A DNA stretch of 64,000 bases. It comes from Azolla caroliniana (taxonomy: Eukaryota; Polypodiophyta). Shown here piece by piece: positions 33,585 to 46,151 of this stretch. The stretch is from NCBI GenBank assembly GCA_043228905.1, contig JBHGNT010000011.1:5642001-5706000 (forward strand), read 5' to 3'. The notes under the pieces were generated by a model. That model saw only the letters and a program-made list of their open reading frames with translations, did not search any database and had not been told where the DNA came from. The translations under genes were made by a program, and so were the position numbers. How positions within the stretch are numbered: the first letter of the stretch is position 1; the number at the start of each line of letters is the position of its first letter.

Positions 33585-36430
33585 ATGAACACTCCGATGG
33601 GAAGCACTCTTCCTATAGAGAAACTCGATAGAAACAACTTCACATCATGGGAGTACAAGATGCACCAATACCTTGTTGGTCAAGGCTATTGGAGCTACAT
33701 TGAAGGAGCACAAGAAAATCAACCCAACCCAGCACATGCCAACCACCCAACTTGGGAGCAAGCGGTGAGTCGCGTGTTGTATTGCCTTGCATCCCGTGTC
33801 CATGATCACATGCTCGACTACATCTGAGAGGCCAAAACGCCAAAAGAGGCGTGGGGGAACCTCAAAAAGATATTCACAGCCAACACAACCGTGTGAAAGC
33901 TTCAACTTTGACAAGAGTTGAACAACATACAACAGAGGGATCTGTCAATCGACGGCCACACCTTGAAGATCAAGGAGTTGTGCGACTCCTTTGGGTCGAT
34001 CAATATCAACATTGACGATGACGAAATGGTGCAGATATGCCTCAGTGGCCTAGCACCCCGGTTTGGCGCAATAATGTCGGTTGTCCTCGCGAGGAAGAAT
34101 CCTCCCTCCTTCTTTGATCTCTAATCGATGCTACTAGTCGAAGAAAATCACATTCGAACGAGGAACAATGTGCAAGAAGGACACATGCTCTATTTGAACT
34201 CGGATGGAGGAAGGGGACAAAGTCATGGAAGAAGAGGTTGATTTGGCCAAGGCCATCACAACCAAAAACAACCCCGCGAACAGAATTTCTACTACCATCA
34301 AGACGTTGCAAACACGCGTGGTGGAACGTCTGGAAGAAGGGGGAGCAATCATGTCGAACCTAGCCAACAAAACAACTATGTCCAATGCGAATAGTGTGGC
34401 AAATTTGACCATTATGAGGTAGAGTGTCGGAAGAAGAAGAGTGAGTCGACCTTCATAAGCCGACAATTTACTAACCACGCCTCAAATTCCGACTATGATG
34501 ATCGTGGCGGAATGTTCATGATGTGGCATACGAGCGAATTCGATGACGGCATCGTGCCCGACCAGCACCTCTAGTTCATAAAATGTATGGTTTGTCGACT
34601 AGGGTGCATCCAATCACATGACGTCAAATGAAGATTGGTTTCAAGAAGTGTGAAAGCCCGAACAACCCAGCTATGTGGAAACAGGGGATGACACAATTCA
34701 CCCCATTTAGCATGTCGGTAATGTCCCATTCGGGGAAGCGGGCAACCAAACCTGCATCAAGAACGTCTTGCATGTCCCAACTATAACGAAGAACCTAGTC
34801 TCGTGAGCCAAATTGTCGAATATGGCATGCAAGTTTGTTTCAATGACGTAGTGTACTTCACCGAAAAAGAAGGTCGAATTATTGCTCACGGTCGAAGAGA
34901 ATGTTGAATGTTCATCCTTGATTCTCACGAGATGAAATCGGCAATGTTTGCCAAGGGCCATAGAGCCAACGCCGAAATAGAGTTGTGGCACAAAACAATC
35001 GGCAACCTCAATCTCCAGAGTCTCAAAGGAATATTGTAGAAAGGAGTCGTCATCGGACTCCCGACCTTTACCGAGAAGGTTATTGTAGGTGTGTGTGAAG
35101 CCTGCCAGATCTGCAAACAACACCGACAATCGTTCCCAAAGGAGAGGAACATGAGTAAAAAAACCTTGGATGTGATACATTCATATGTGTGGGGACCAGC
35201 CCAGACGACAATATTCAGTGGTTTCCGGTATTATGTGACGTTCATCCACGACTTCTCCAAGCACACATGGATATTCCCTATGCGGTAGAAGAGTGAAGTG
35301 TTTTCACACTTCCAAAAATTTAAAAACGAAGTCCAAAAGGCAACCGATCGACACGTCTGATGCCTTCGATCGGACAGTGGCAAAGAATACTTCTCCGACG
35401 TCTTCATAGCATACCTCTGACAAAAAGGAATCCGGTGGGAGTTTACTTACCGACATAGCTCAACTGAACGGAGTAGCCGAACAAAAGAACCGGCACATAC
35501 TCGAGGTAGCAAGGGCGATGATGAATGAGAAACATCTGCCAAAATCGTATTGGGCTGAAGCGGCGAACATGGTTGTCTATCTAGTGAATCGATGCACAAC
35601 TATCCGGAGTGCACGATATTACCCCCCACGAGAAGTTCTATGGAAAAGACGTTGGACCTATCCAACGTCAGGATATTCGGCTCTATCGCATTCATACATA
35701 TTCCCAACGAAAAGCGGCAAAAGCTAGATCCCAAGTTAGAGAAATGTATCCTAATAGGGTACTCACTCGAACAAAAGGGGTATACGTGTTTCAACCCCTC
35801 CACTAGGACGGTACACATGACTAGGGATGTCGTATTCGACGAATCGGCATCCTGGTACACAGTCGACTCATCTCTATCCGATCCAATAGAAACTAATTTC
35901 GATATAATAGACTCAGAGGAGGAGGATCAACTAAGTCTCACGCTAGAGGAGAGTCCAATCTCAACAAATTGAGTGCATCACAGGAGCCACTAAGAGACCA
36001 TAGCACGTCGCGACCAAGTCCGAAATTGGACAAAGGAAAGGCCAAAACGCCTGAGTACGAAGACTCGGATGGAAAGGAATTGGCTCACTCACTCGACAGT
36101 GAGTACGGTGGATTGGATGTTCCTAGCATGAGGACACTAGGGGCCAAGAAAGTGTTCACGAAGACAAGTGAACCACCACATCGCTCCACCAGAGAAAAGA
36201 ATGCAATTAGCCGATTCGACGACGATTACATGGCATATCATTATGCCTTTATGATGAAGGTGGCAACAATTTGGGAATTGGAAAACTTTCTGAAACCGTT
36301 ATGGACCCGTAGTGAGTCGAAGCGATGAATGAGGAGATGCACGCAATCTCCAAGAACGAGACATGGGATCTTGCCCCGATTCACACCACCAAAAGGCAAT
36401 TGGATGCCAGTGGATATTCAAAGTGGCTAG
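33585..36430 (+). pseudogene. Copia D gag-protease-integrase remnants
   Basis: Gag starts at 33585 (GSTLPIEKLDRNNF, YLVGQGYWSYIEGAQ, KEAWGNLKKIF) with stops at 33825 and 33894. A CCHC remnant lies near 34390-34430. The protease motif is eroded near 34600. Integrase remnants: EACQICKQHRQ near 35100, NGVAEQKNRHILEVA near 35470, and LEKCILIGYSLEQKGY near 35740. A final frame, 35969-36328, gives the linker up to the RT start (DYMAYHYAFMMKV). More than ten stops; dead copy. Confidence 0.88.
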
Positions 36431-38654
36431 GTTATTTAATTTAACTTAAATGCTTATTTAATTTAATGTATTTTTGTTTATTTAAACGTTGAATTAGTTT
36501 GATTTAAATGGCTAGCTTTAAATTTGTTATTAAATGGTTTGGTTTGGTTTCAACTTTTCCCTAAACGGTTTGTTATAAATATTTGAGAGTTCACAAACGG
36601 TTTGGTTTGGTTTTTATTTTATGTAAATGGTTCAATTTCTTTTCCTTGAAACCAAACCGTGCCCATTACTACTAATTGATAGGATGGCACAAAGAGTCAA
36701 GCTTTCTAACTAATACTTTTGAAGTCAGTTCTTCATGGTACCTAACAAAACGGCCTAAGGCTAGGTGGGAGTAGAAAATATAAAAGTAAATGTAGAAGGG
36801 AGACGCTTACTCGAGACCCAACAAGAAAGAAAGTTGATTGACATTGCCAAATTCATTTGACCTACCCATCCTATTTAAGTACTCAAATGCTCCTCACCAT
36901 CCCATATCTATGTGAGGACTAGAGTAATCTGATTTCCCTTGATGTAGGTAGTCAAACTGGAGAAGACACCTACTAAAACCCAAAAGCCACAGTGAAACGA
37001 AAATATTACACTTGCACTAACTAGTTATTTGACCATATTTCTAGTTAGCTTCATTGACATTGCAAATACGACACCATATTCATTTATTTGTTAGTTTGTT
37101 CAATCGGGGAAAATAATTGACCGTTCAATCATATGTATGTGCGGAAATCACAATGGCCAATTTTTGTATGTTTCTTCAAGGAAGAAATAATTCTATCCTC
37201 TCTTCCCAACTATGAATAAGGATCCACTAAATCAATAAAGCATAGTGTGCATCGACACTAGTTCATGCATATTTGTCTTGCAAGATGTATACAATACAAA
37301 TATATATATAGTTCCAGCTACCACATCAATGAAATTTTAAAACTTGTTTGCACATCTTCAAATTATTACAATCATTCTATTAATGAAATATTGCTTACAT
37401 TGTTGACAATCCATCGAATGACTCTAAAATCCATTCAACAAAAGTCTCTTTAACAAAATGTTGCACGTCATATATTTCATAGCTTGATGAATGATTCGAC
37501 CATCAAGTTGAGATCATACCCACAATAGTTTGAGAATTTTCTTTTGGTTTGAGAGATGTTTTACACGCCCCTCTTATTTCATAAATGATGAATTCTTACT
37601 TCAACAAGCAACGTGGGGAAGGACTACTTTAATCCGACTGACACAGAAACATGAGATCCAAAACATAGTGCATTGATATTTCATTTTCCTATAAGTCTAC
37701 TAATGTCCCATCAAATCATCAATACATAAAAGTGTTGAAACCATGCTATTCTCATCATTGATTAATCATCCATATCCATCCAAGTTCACACATGAACCAT
37801 GTCAAAATATGTATTTATGCACAACAAATATCCAATGAACTCATCAATATCTGCTTTCTCTTTATTGCACATGGTACTTGGTTCATTTAAATGAATTTCT
37901 AATTTTTCTTTCTTCATTCTTTTTAAACAAGGCTTAAGAATTCACCATTGTCTATATTATTGCTCCATCTTTTGCCTGGGTTAGTGTTCTATATTATAAA
38001 CATATTCATTTCTAATCTCTTCAAGCCACGGACATCAATAAGAAACAAAACACATAAAGACAATTCTCATCAATCCCCAAGTGAAGCAACACGTTATTAC
38101 TTATAGGGTAGCATAATAATGCACCTTACCAAAGCCAAAAGTTTCAACAACCATTATCTCTATTGACAAAGAAAGATTACATGACAATAGACTGGTGTAA
38201 TCTAATATGGTTAAGCTCAGTAGTCAGGGCAGGGCCTAGGGTACAGTACATTAAACCCTGTCTGTATTCTCTCAGCAGAGCAAATGACAGTCAAAATACA
38301 CATACACTGTAACTAGCTTTATATGACAAAAAGAAAATAGCTCAAAAAAGATTTCATCATCTTAAGTTCCTTGTTCTCTCCTCTTCTTGACAGGACAAGA
38401 AGAAAGAGACATTTTGCAATTATAAAATCCCTATGTAAATTGGTTTTTTGGGGGCTTAGGGGGGAGGGCGGTACTTTCTTTTAGATATCCTTAGAAGGGG
38501 ATCTCCTAAAACAGTACTAAAGAACACATTCGTATGACGAAACAAAAAATTGTCCCAAACATTTAAGGCAACAGAGTGGGTAGAAGGCAACTAGAGACTA
38601 TATATGCTTGAGATTCCCAACTCCAAAAAACTGTTTTTGTCTTTGTCTCTCGTC
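36431..38654. other. AT-rich spacer between copia D and the FKBP gene
   Basis: Starts with TTTAATTTAA-rich and GGTTTGGTTT-rich sequence. No ORF with recognisable content. The last few hundred bases on the minus strand should contain the FKBP 3'UTR, but no poly(A) site is assigned. Confidence 0.5.
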
Positions 38655-41600
38655 TTACGAACTGGGTGCAACACCCGTGGCTGCATCGGTCTTCTCCACA
38701 TCCATTGCCTCAGGCTCAGTTTTCTGCAAAGCATTTACAATCGATTGATTGTTCCCCCACATAAAATAGAAGCTTATTTGGACAAAGAATATATCACAAT
38801 CCAAACATTTGGATACAATAACTTTTGTTTTTTGTTACCAGACGGAATATTTGGATGTGATTCCATTGTTTTGTTTTTTGTTACCAGAAAGAACATTTGG
38901 ATATGATTCCATTGTTTTGTTTTGTTTCATTTTGTTATCGAAAAGGTTTTCCCACACTAACCTTCGGTTCCAAGGCTTCCAATTTGCTTAGCCTTGCAAA
39001 CATATTCCCGTATAATTTCTTCTCTTTCTTGTTGTACTCCACTTGCCTCTGCTTCAAGGTTTTATACTCCAATTTGACATCTCTGAAGAAAAGACAATTC
39101 TTATCCCATTTAAGCAACAGGTTTGAGAATAGACCAAAACACAAAACTGCAAGAATAAAACTAACAGAGATAAATTTGATCAATGGGGAAAAAGAAAACT
39201 ATTGGTACCTATTGGTAGGATCAATCTCAAGCGCCTTCTTAATATCAAGCTCAGCAAGATCCAAGTCTGCAGTCTCGATGTAAGCCTGAGCTCTTCGATA
39301 GAGAGCTTTCACATTCTGAGATTCTAGCTCCAAGACCTGTCAAGTCCATCAGAAAGAATTTAGTTATCCAATACAACAAAAGGGATCAAACTTACATATA
39401 TGCCTAATGGAAAAACATCTGGAAAAAAAAAACTCAGCACAGAAAACATAATCCAATAATTTCCTCTAAACTTTTGGCACGGTTTATTTGATTATTTACA
39501 ATTATTTTTCATCTTTGACACATGTATGCATAATATCATACAAAAAGAAATCTAAGGGACGTATTCTAAAATACGTACATATGCATTCCAATAATTGAAA
39601 GAATCTAAAGCACACATTCATATTTCAATCATTTCCTCATTACTTCCATTATTACTTCTACATACTATAGGGGACTACCCATTATACCTTGGTGGACAGT
39701 TTGGCAGCTTCCTTGAAATCTTTGAGCTTCAACTTGCACGCAGCATTATTCAGATAGCATGACAGTTTGAGAGCCTTGGCAAGCTTCTTCTCCTCTTCCG
39801 AGAAGGAGCTGTCGTACTCAATGTACTTAATCGCCTATTCAACGAACAGTCAGTTAATCAAATACTCTTTAATGAACTCTCAAAATATGAGATCATCATC
39901 TCAATCAAATAAACAGACAACAAATTCATTTGTCTGTTACCTTGTCATACTTCTTGGATGCCCTGGCATACTTTCCAACTTTATAAAGAGCATTCCCATC
40001 TTCTTTCTTCTTTCCAGCACCTTCAATCTTCTCTGGAGTATTCATATCCCATGATTCTTTTTCCTACAGGTCAAATAAACCCATCACACAGCATTAGATG
40101 CCCCCATATGTACCACATATAATATAATACAAGTACATATAGGCATATCAATGTATGGGTGTATACATGTATGTGCGGTAACTGCATGCACATATCTATA
40201 CATGTGTGACACACATTGTGTGGCAGAGGCTTACCTTTTGGAACTCCACGAGCTCTAATTCATATGTTAAGACAGAATTGGGTGGAACGACAGCAAGGGC
40301 ACGTTTAACCTCTACATCACCGAAGCCATACTCGGGAGAAATTGTTATGAGAGCCAATTCTCCCTTGTGCATTGTTGAAACAGCTTTGTCCAATCCTGGA
40401 ATAACTTGCTCTATTTCGGACAAAACCAAACATTAAAAAGATCAGACATGAGGATATCAAGGGTGGACAGTTAAATACCCTTTTTGACTCATCAGTTGCA
40501 TACCTTCATCTGTAATAAACTCATAAAGCTCTTCGCCAAATCCTTCTTTTTCAAAGACAGTCCCATCAGCCAGTTTGGCAGTATATTTGACTGCAAATTG
40601 CCAAAGCCAAAAATCTCTCATTAAAAATCAACAAGAAGTTAAGAGCTCAAACACTGACAGTTGACGACCGCATTGCACTTAGTTACCATAGATTATGATG
40701 GATAAACGAGAAATCTGCTAAACTTAAGCGTACAGATTTTCTACAAATACCCTCCATTTTCAGTATATGTTACAGTATATTAATTAAGACATTTACCCTT
40801 TGCTCGTGTTCCGTCATTTGGTTTCTCATAACCTTCCCCTGGCTTCAATACTTTCTTCATAACTTTCTTGTCATCAGTAACACTTTCAATGGATTTCCAA
40901 GACACTAATTCCAACTCAATCATCAATATTGAATCAGCTGGAACATTGTCCTTCCCACTTTCTCCAAATCCATCTGCGTTTCCATAAGAATCAACTTTTT
41001 AGACAGACCTCAAAGTCATCAAACCTTATTGCTTTACAAACTCTTAATCCTTGTGACAACTGCCATTTTCCATTGGGCTACTTACATTTTGGCTGAACAG
41101 TAAGTAGCACTTTTTCTCCTTTCTTCATAGTTGTAACTGCCTTGCTGATAGCAGGACAGAAATATCCTGCATTTAGTTAAGAACAGCAGTTCAGCTATTG
41201 TTGCTTACTTTTCGGTACACATTTTCAAGTTCTGCATAGAATCCCTCTTATTGAGATCATACCATCTTTCACAATGAACTCAGCACCCTCTTCGGGGGTT
41301 GAGAAGATAGTGGTTCCATCCTGTAGCTTCACAGTGAACTTAACTGCAAAAAGAATCAATTTACTGCGTCATTTTCACAATCAAAAGCATAGTATCCAAC
41401 ACTGAGTTTATAAGGCGTTTCATCACTTAACAATTTCATAACAGCCAATGTTATATAAGAAATCACACCTGACATTACATCAGTTTGCAAAGTGTGTTAA
41501 GAGTGTCTACAATATTTCACCATGTCATCCCTCAATTAATAACAAGCAATGCTATGCATATATCATTGCCCCATATCAGCCAATAACGAATATAGCAACC

Positions 41601-42761
41601 AATACTGAGTGAGTGGAAATGAGTTATAAGTGTTGAAGCCTACAAGATAGGGTCATTACCTGTAACTTCATCATCTTGTTTAGGATTCTGCCATTTCTCT
41701 CCCTCAGTGAGGATCTTCTTGAAGATGCCACCATCTTTGCAAATATCCTTGATACTAGACCAAGATATGAGCTCCACATCGAACAGAAGTGTAGCTTTGG
41801 GTGGAATCGTGGGAGGAGAGCCACTATCTCCATACGCAAGGTCAGGTGGAATTGTAAATATTGCTTGCTCTCCCTTCTTCATTGTAGCTATACCTTCATC
41901 CCATCCCTTTATGACTTGACCTGAATCCGTCATCGCAATGATTAAAAAACTTTGATACCACAGGTAAATCACAAATGACACATTATGATAAATTAATTAA
42001 CTTTGTTTTAAGAAAAAGTTTCCCCCACCTTCACCGAGCTTGAAGGTAAATGGTTCTCCACGGTCACGGCTGGAATCAAATTTAGTTCCATCCAGGAGAG
42101 TTCCAGTGTAATGCACTGCCAATATATTAAGATAAATTTAATTCACAGTGACATGCTCTTGCAGAAGAATGGCATTGATAGTCATTGGGTAATATAAAAA
42201 TAGAAGTATATATAAAGTGCGAAACCACACTGATCAACAATGGGCTAATTTGTATCTCCCATGAAAAACACATGCTACAAGAGAGCAGATCAGCGCACAT
42301 AGGAAATCAAAATCAGTTTTTTGGCATATGTATTATGAGAAACAGCAACATAAGAGCAGCCCGAAAGAAGAAGAAGAAGAATTTACAATTAAAATCAAAT
42401 AAATAATAACATTATATTTTGTATATGGCTCAAGCAAGTGAATCGTTCGTAGTAATGTTACAAGCAAGAGATGGGGAGAACAGATGAACGAGCACGAAAA
42501 GAAAGAGAAGAAGCTCTTAAAGGCAAAACAGATTTCGGGCTAACCTTTTACTTCGTCTCCTTTCTCGGGTGTGGCCCAGTTCTTCCCTGCAACGACGAGC
42601 TTTTTCTTCAATCCAGCATGGCCTATAGGCCTCTCCTCTCCCTCCTTCTGTGGTCCAGATGAGGTGGCCTCGGATCCATCGCCAAGATCTCCCAATTCTT
42701 CATCATCATCTCCTTCGTCCTCCACGTGCTGCGCATCAGGGATGTCGAGATCGTCGGCCAT
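38655..42761 (-). CDS. Multi-domain FKBP-type peptidyl-prolyl isomerase with TPRs (ROF1/FKBP62-like)
   Basis: Thirteen exons on the minus strand: 42761-42545, 42115-42029, 41920-41660, 41343-41263, 41166-41086, 40973-40797, 40590-40504, 40410-40235, 40063-39941, 39834-39688, 39336-39209, 39082-38962, 38723-38655. All introns are GT-AG and phases agree, giving 584 residues. An acidic N-terminus is followed by three FKBP domains (about 73-160, 189-275, 302-388), three TPRs (about 400-520) and a Lys-rich segment (about 525-545) where relatives bind calmodulin. FKBP domain 1 keeps the active-site set (YTG, FDSS, VIKGW, AYGDSG, F before DVEL) and should be the catalytic one; domain 2 is degenerate (YFCPAISKA). 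Such proteins bind HSP90 through the TPRs and act in heat-stress tolerance. Close relatives have 550-580 residues. Function is inferred from family. Confidence 0.96.
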
Positions 42762-43510
42762 CGCTGCTGTGAGGCTGAGATGAGGAGGATACGAAGCCCG
42801 AAACGGATCAAGAGTTTCTAGAGGGGGAGGGGGAAAATGCAGAGTTTCTTCAGAGACAAGGGTCGAGTAGCTGTGGGGAGGGATGGAAGAGGGAGACTAT
42901 TTAGGGTTTGCTCAGGAGCTGTAGGAATTAGACGTCGGAAGAAGAAGGATTAACACAGAGAACAAAACCTCGGGGGCTTGATCGCGGAGGTGTAGCAGTG
43001 TATGCGGGCGGAATGGGGAAGCAGAGAGGCTAGGGTTAGGATTAGGGTTAGGGTTAGGGTTAGGGTTTGGCACAGACAGACACAGAGAGAGAGAGGGAGG
43101 AGGAGGAGGAGTTTTAAAACCCCATCTCGCTCTTCTAAATTTCCTCTCTCTTCGTTTCTCTCTTTTTTTTTTCTCTCTCTTCTTCTTCTTCTTCTTTCGG
43201 GAACCTTCTGGATCCTTCTAAAAACCTTCGCCTTCCTTTTTCCCTCTTCTTCATTCTTCATTTTTCTTCTTCCTTTTTGTCCCACCAACAAATTTCTTGA
43301 GAGGGACACTCATCCATACATTAAATATACCATCGTGTTCTTTCCGTATGTAAATTGTAATATGTACTCCGAGAACACACGAACAAATGGCCGGCCGACC
43401 CTTGCCCCTCGTATTATGTACATAATAATGTGTTGCGCATGTGACAATACAAAACAAGAGGTTTGAGAGATGTACGTGTGCGCATGCGCGTGCGTGCATG
43501 GCACATTGCG
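42762..43510 (-). promoter_or_regulatory. Upstream region of the FKBP gene
   Basis: On the minus strand this is the leader and promoter side. Purine-rich leader near 42820-42900, a TTAGGG array at 43031-43070, then GA- and CTT-rich stretches at 43080-43200. The ORF seen on the plus strand at 43002-43466 is a translation of these repeats. No TATA box is assigned. Confidence 0.5.
43031..43070. repeat. TTAGGG hexamer array (telomere-like)
   Basis: About six TTAGGG units, one altered to TTAGGA, ending in TTAGGGTTTGG. On the minus strand it reads as CCCTAA units, like the telo-box of plant promoters, about 270 bases upstream of the FKBP start codon. Confidence 0.9.
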
Positions 43511-43783
43511 GCACGAGGCTTGAGAGAGAGCATGAGACGCTCGATTGATCGAATATCAACCAATGACATCATTTTGGTTTCGAACTGGTGTTCTCCCATT
43601 GTCTGTATTATAGTACAAGCACGAGGCTTGAGAGGAGAGAGCACGAGCCAGCCGATTGCTCGATCCGCCAATGACATAGCTTTTGGTTTCAGACAAACGT
43701 TCTCCCATTGTCTATATATTATAGTATAAGCACGAGGCTTGAGAGAGAGCGTGAGACAGTTGATTGATCGATCCGCCAATGAG
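43511..43783. repeat. About 110-bp tandem repeat, two and a half copies
   Basis: Copies start at 43511, 43620 and 43731 with CACGAGGCTTGAGAG and continue with CGATTG, CCAATGACAT and TTCTCCCATTGTCT blocks. The third copy is cut at 43783, where copia F' sequence begins. Confidence 0.87.
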
Positions 43784-43968
43784 GTAGCTACTCATTTGTG
43801 TGGTCATGTTGATGTAGTGTCTTCCTTCTTGGCTTTTCTTCCTTTGGTCACGTACACGTGCTACGTAGCAGCATACGGTTAGCGGATTTGTTGTCGGCGT
43901 CTCGAACACACAATCACGAAGAGTCGGGTGGGCTAAGTGGATATACTAAACCATGCGCTCTAATACCA
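43784..43968 (-). mobile_element. Copia F' remnant: leader and first gag codons
   Basis: This 185-bp piece matches the leader of element F (51100-51286) including the primer site (plus 43957-43968, TGGTATTAGAGC on minus) and the first few gag codons. It stands on the far side of the LTR at 43969-44448, so that LTR is flanked by internal sequence on both sides. Confidence 0.85.
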
Positions 43969-44448
43969 TGTCAATAATTAGGTGATGAATTAAGGGTTAT
44001 TTAGTAATTAATTATGTGAGTAGTTAATCACGTATGTGATTAAGTAGCGAAAAATTATGTGATATGTGTGTGTGTGTGTGTGTATGTTCGTGAGAGGAAG
44101 AGGGAGAGGAAGATACACTTATGAACAATAAGATAAATAAGGGATGATTAACGAGAGTTTCGCTAAAGACTTTTCCCTATATTAATGAGCATTATCAAAT
44201 ACAAAAATACCCACAATGAGGTATATATACATCTCATGTGCGAAGGTGCACATGTGTGAGTAGAATATAGGTACAAAGGTGTAAGTTCTATATTAAATGT
44301 ACTTGGGAGTGGAGGATCTAGAATGTATCCCACTTACTTAAGTACATCATCATATTTAAGGCTTTATATTCAACACTTCTATCTAGGTAACTACTAAGTT
44401 ACTTGATTAACTAAATGTCTAAGCTTAATTGAGCTTGATATCTCAACA
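43969..44448 (-). repeat. LTR shared by copia F (3') and F' (5')
   Basis: On minus it starts TGTTGAGATATCAAGC and ends TATTGACA, 480 bases. Highly similar to 51287-51756 over the full length, including a TG microsatellite that is longer here (about 44066-44083). Confidence 0.93.
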
Positions 44449-44599
44449 CGCCCCCTCAAGCTCAAGTGTGAGGCGTCCGACTTTCGGCTTTTGGCTTTCA
44501 TCCTTTCCAAGGCAATTTATGTTCCTCCCCCTCAAGCCTGTGACGAAGGTTTGTGAAGTTAGAGGGTTGAAGGTCGAGTGCTTCCATCCGTCGTGGGTC

Positions 44600-45753
44600 A
44601 TGAACAGTCACTACCTTCATCGTGAAGGCATAATGATGGGCCTTATACTCATTGTAGCCGAACCGAGTGACCGCGTTCTTCTCTCGTGATGAGCGCCGGA
44701 GTTTTTCACTTGCCGATGTGAGCGCCTTCTTTACTCCGGGTTCCGCATGATGGGTACACCAAACTCACTATCTAGTGAGGGAGCCAACACATCTAAATCA
44801 TTGTCATCAAGGTGGTCGACTTCATATTCGGGCATCTTACCTTTGCCTTTGTCCAATTTCGGACTTGGTCGCGACGTGCTTTGGTCGCGTGAAGGCTCAT
44901 GTGGGCCACTTAGCTTGGTAGAGCTTGGATTGTCCTTTGGCAAAGGACTTGGCCGAATATCGTCATCCGAGTTTACGTTTAACTCTTCCTCGGTCGGGCT
45001 GAATGGAGTCGAATTGGGCTCATACCACGATGTCGATTCGTCAAAGACTACATCCTGACTCACCCGAACCGCTCGAGTTGAAGGGTCGAAGCACTTGTAT
45101 GCCTTTTGCTTGGACGAGTATCCTACGAGGATACATTTCTCCGACTTCGCCTTGGGCTTCTGTCTTTTTTCACCCGAGATGCGTACATTCGTAATGCTTT
45201 CGAACACTTTGAGGTGTGACAGGATCGGCTTCCTTCCAACAAGGAGCTCGTATGGAGTTAACTCATGCACTCCATTAGTGGTACACAGATTCATGAGATA
45301 GACGATTGTGGTTGCTACTTTGGCCCAATAGAAGTTTGGCAGGTGCTTCTCGTGCAACATGGCCCCTGCTACCTCAAGTATATGCCGATTCTTCCTTTTG
45401 GCTACTCCATTTTGTTGGGGTGTGTGTCGACATGAGAATTCTCTCTGGATGCCTTCACCTTGGACGTAGGAGATGAATTCATCAGAGAAGTACTCCTTGC
45501 CTCCACCAATTGTAGGCATCGAATGTGTCGACCGGTTTCTTTTTCAACTTAGCTCTTGAGCTTTTGGAAGTGGGAGAGTAGTTTGCTCTTCTTCTTCATC
45601 GGGAAAATCCACGTGTAGCACGAGTAGTCATCAATGAAGGTGACGTCGTACCGGCATCCTCCGATCGTCGGCATTTGGGTTGGTCCCCATACATATGAGT
45701 GGATGATGTCAAGGAGGCCTTTGCTTACGTAGCTCTCCTTTAGAAATGGGAGT
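44600..45753 (-). pseudogene. Copia F integrase remnant
   Basis: A 262-codon frame at 44731-45519 includes HTPQQNGVAKRKNRHIL (the catalytic Glu position of integrase is altered: AKR instead of AER), the PYELLVGRKP block, KCILVGYSSKQKAY and the Ser/Pro-rich linker ending near the RT start. Upstream, to 45753, DIIHSYVWGP and a TFIDDYS block are readable in another frame. Confidence 0.88.
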
Positions 45754-46066
45754 CTAGAAACTCATTTATTATTTCTATAGGAAATTCATGTATATTGTAG
45801 ATTACTCTAGAACATTATAGAAACTTCAAGAGTAATCTTGACAACACTATAAATAGAGGCATAAGGCATTATTTTGAACCAATTCGGTTCAACGCCTGTC
45901 TTAAGCCTCATAGCTATTCTTGTATATTCTCTTCATATAATATATTGTTTGTTATCATCATTCTCTCTCTCTCTCTCCTCTCGAGATATCTACACCCTCC
46001 TTCTCTCTTAGTACTAATTCTTATCTCTAGTACTAATTCCCTCTCTGTCTTAGTACTATTCCTGAC
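45754..46066 (+). repeat. 5' LTR of gypsy E, truncated at its start
   Basis: Matches 49450-49759. CTATAAATAG near 45848 is the promoter box. It ends TTCCTGACA. The first third of the LTR, which in the right copy holds the tRNA-like module, is absent. Confidence 0.9.
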
Positions 46067-46151
46067 AGTTTGAACCAAATTACGTTGTTCTCATCTTCGT
46101 ATCTCTCATTCCCTTCATACAAATCTTCTTATCCATCCTTCCTCCAATATT

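Larger units (their letters stand above)
32914..36430 (+). mobile_element. Ty1/copia element D, decayed, lacks RT-RNase H
   Basis: Plus strand. 5' LTR 32914-33424, primer binding site TGGTATCAGAG at 33425, then gag, protease and integrase remnants. The element stops at about 36430, in the first residues of the reverse transcriptase domain (NETWDLAP, then a CQWIFKV-like start). No polypurine tract or 3' LTR is seen. Same family as H, whose LTR also begins TGTTGAGAATCAA and ends TTTACA. Confidence 0.85.

Noticed and set aside
43031-43070. Chromosome end or interstitial telomere
   Set aside because: Only about 40 bases, inside a gene's upstream region with genes on both sides; kept only as a repeat.
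43002-43466. 154-codon plus ORF and 119-codon minus ORF
   Set aside because: Low-complexity Arg/Val or Leu/Thr repeats from the TTAGGG and GA/CTT tracts in the FKBP upstream region.
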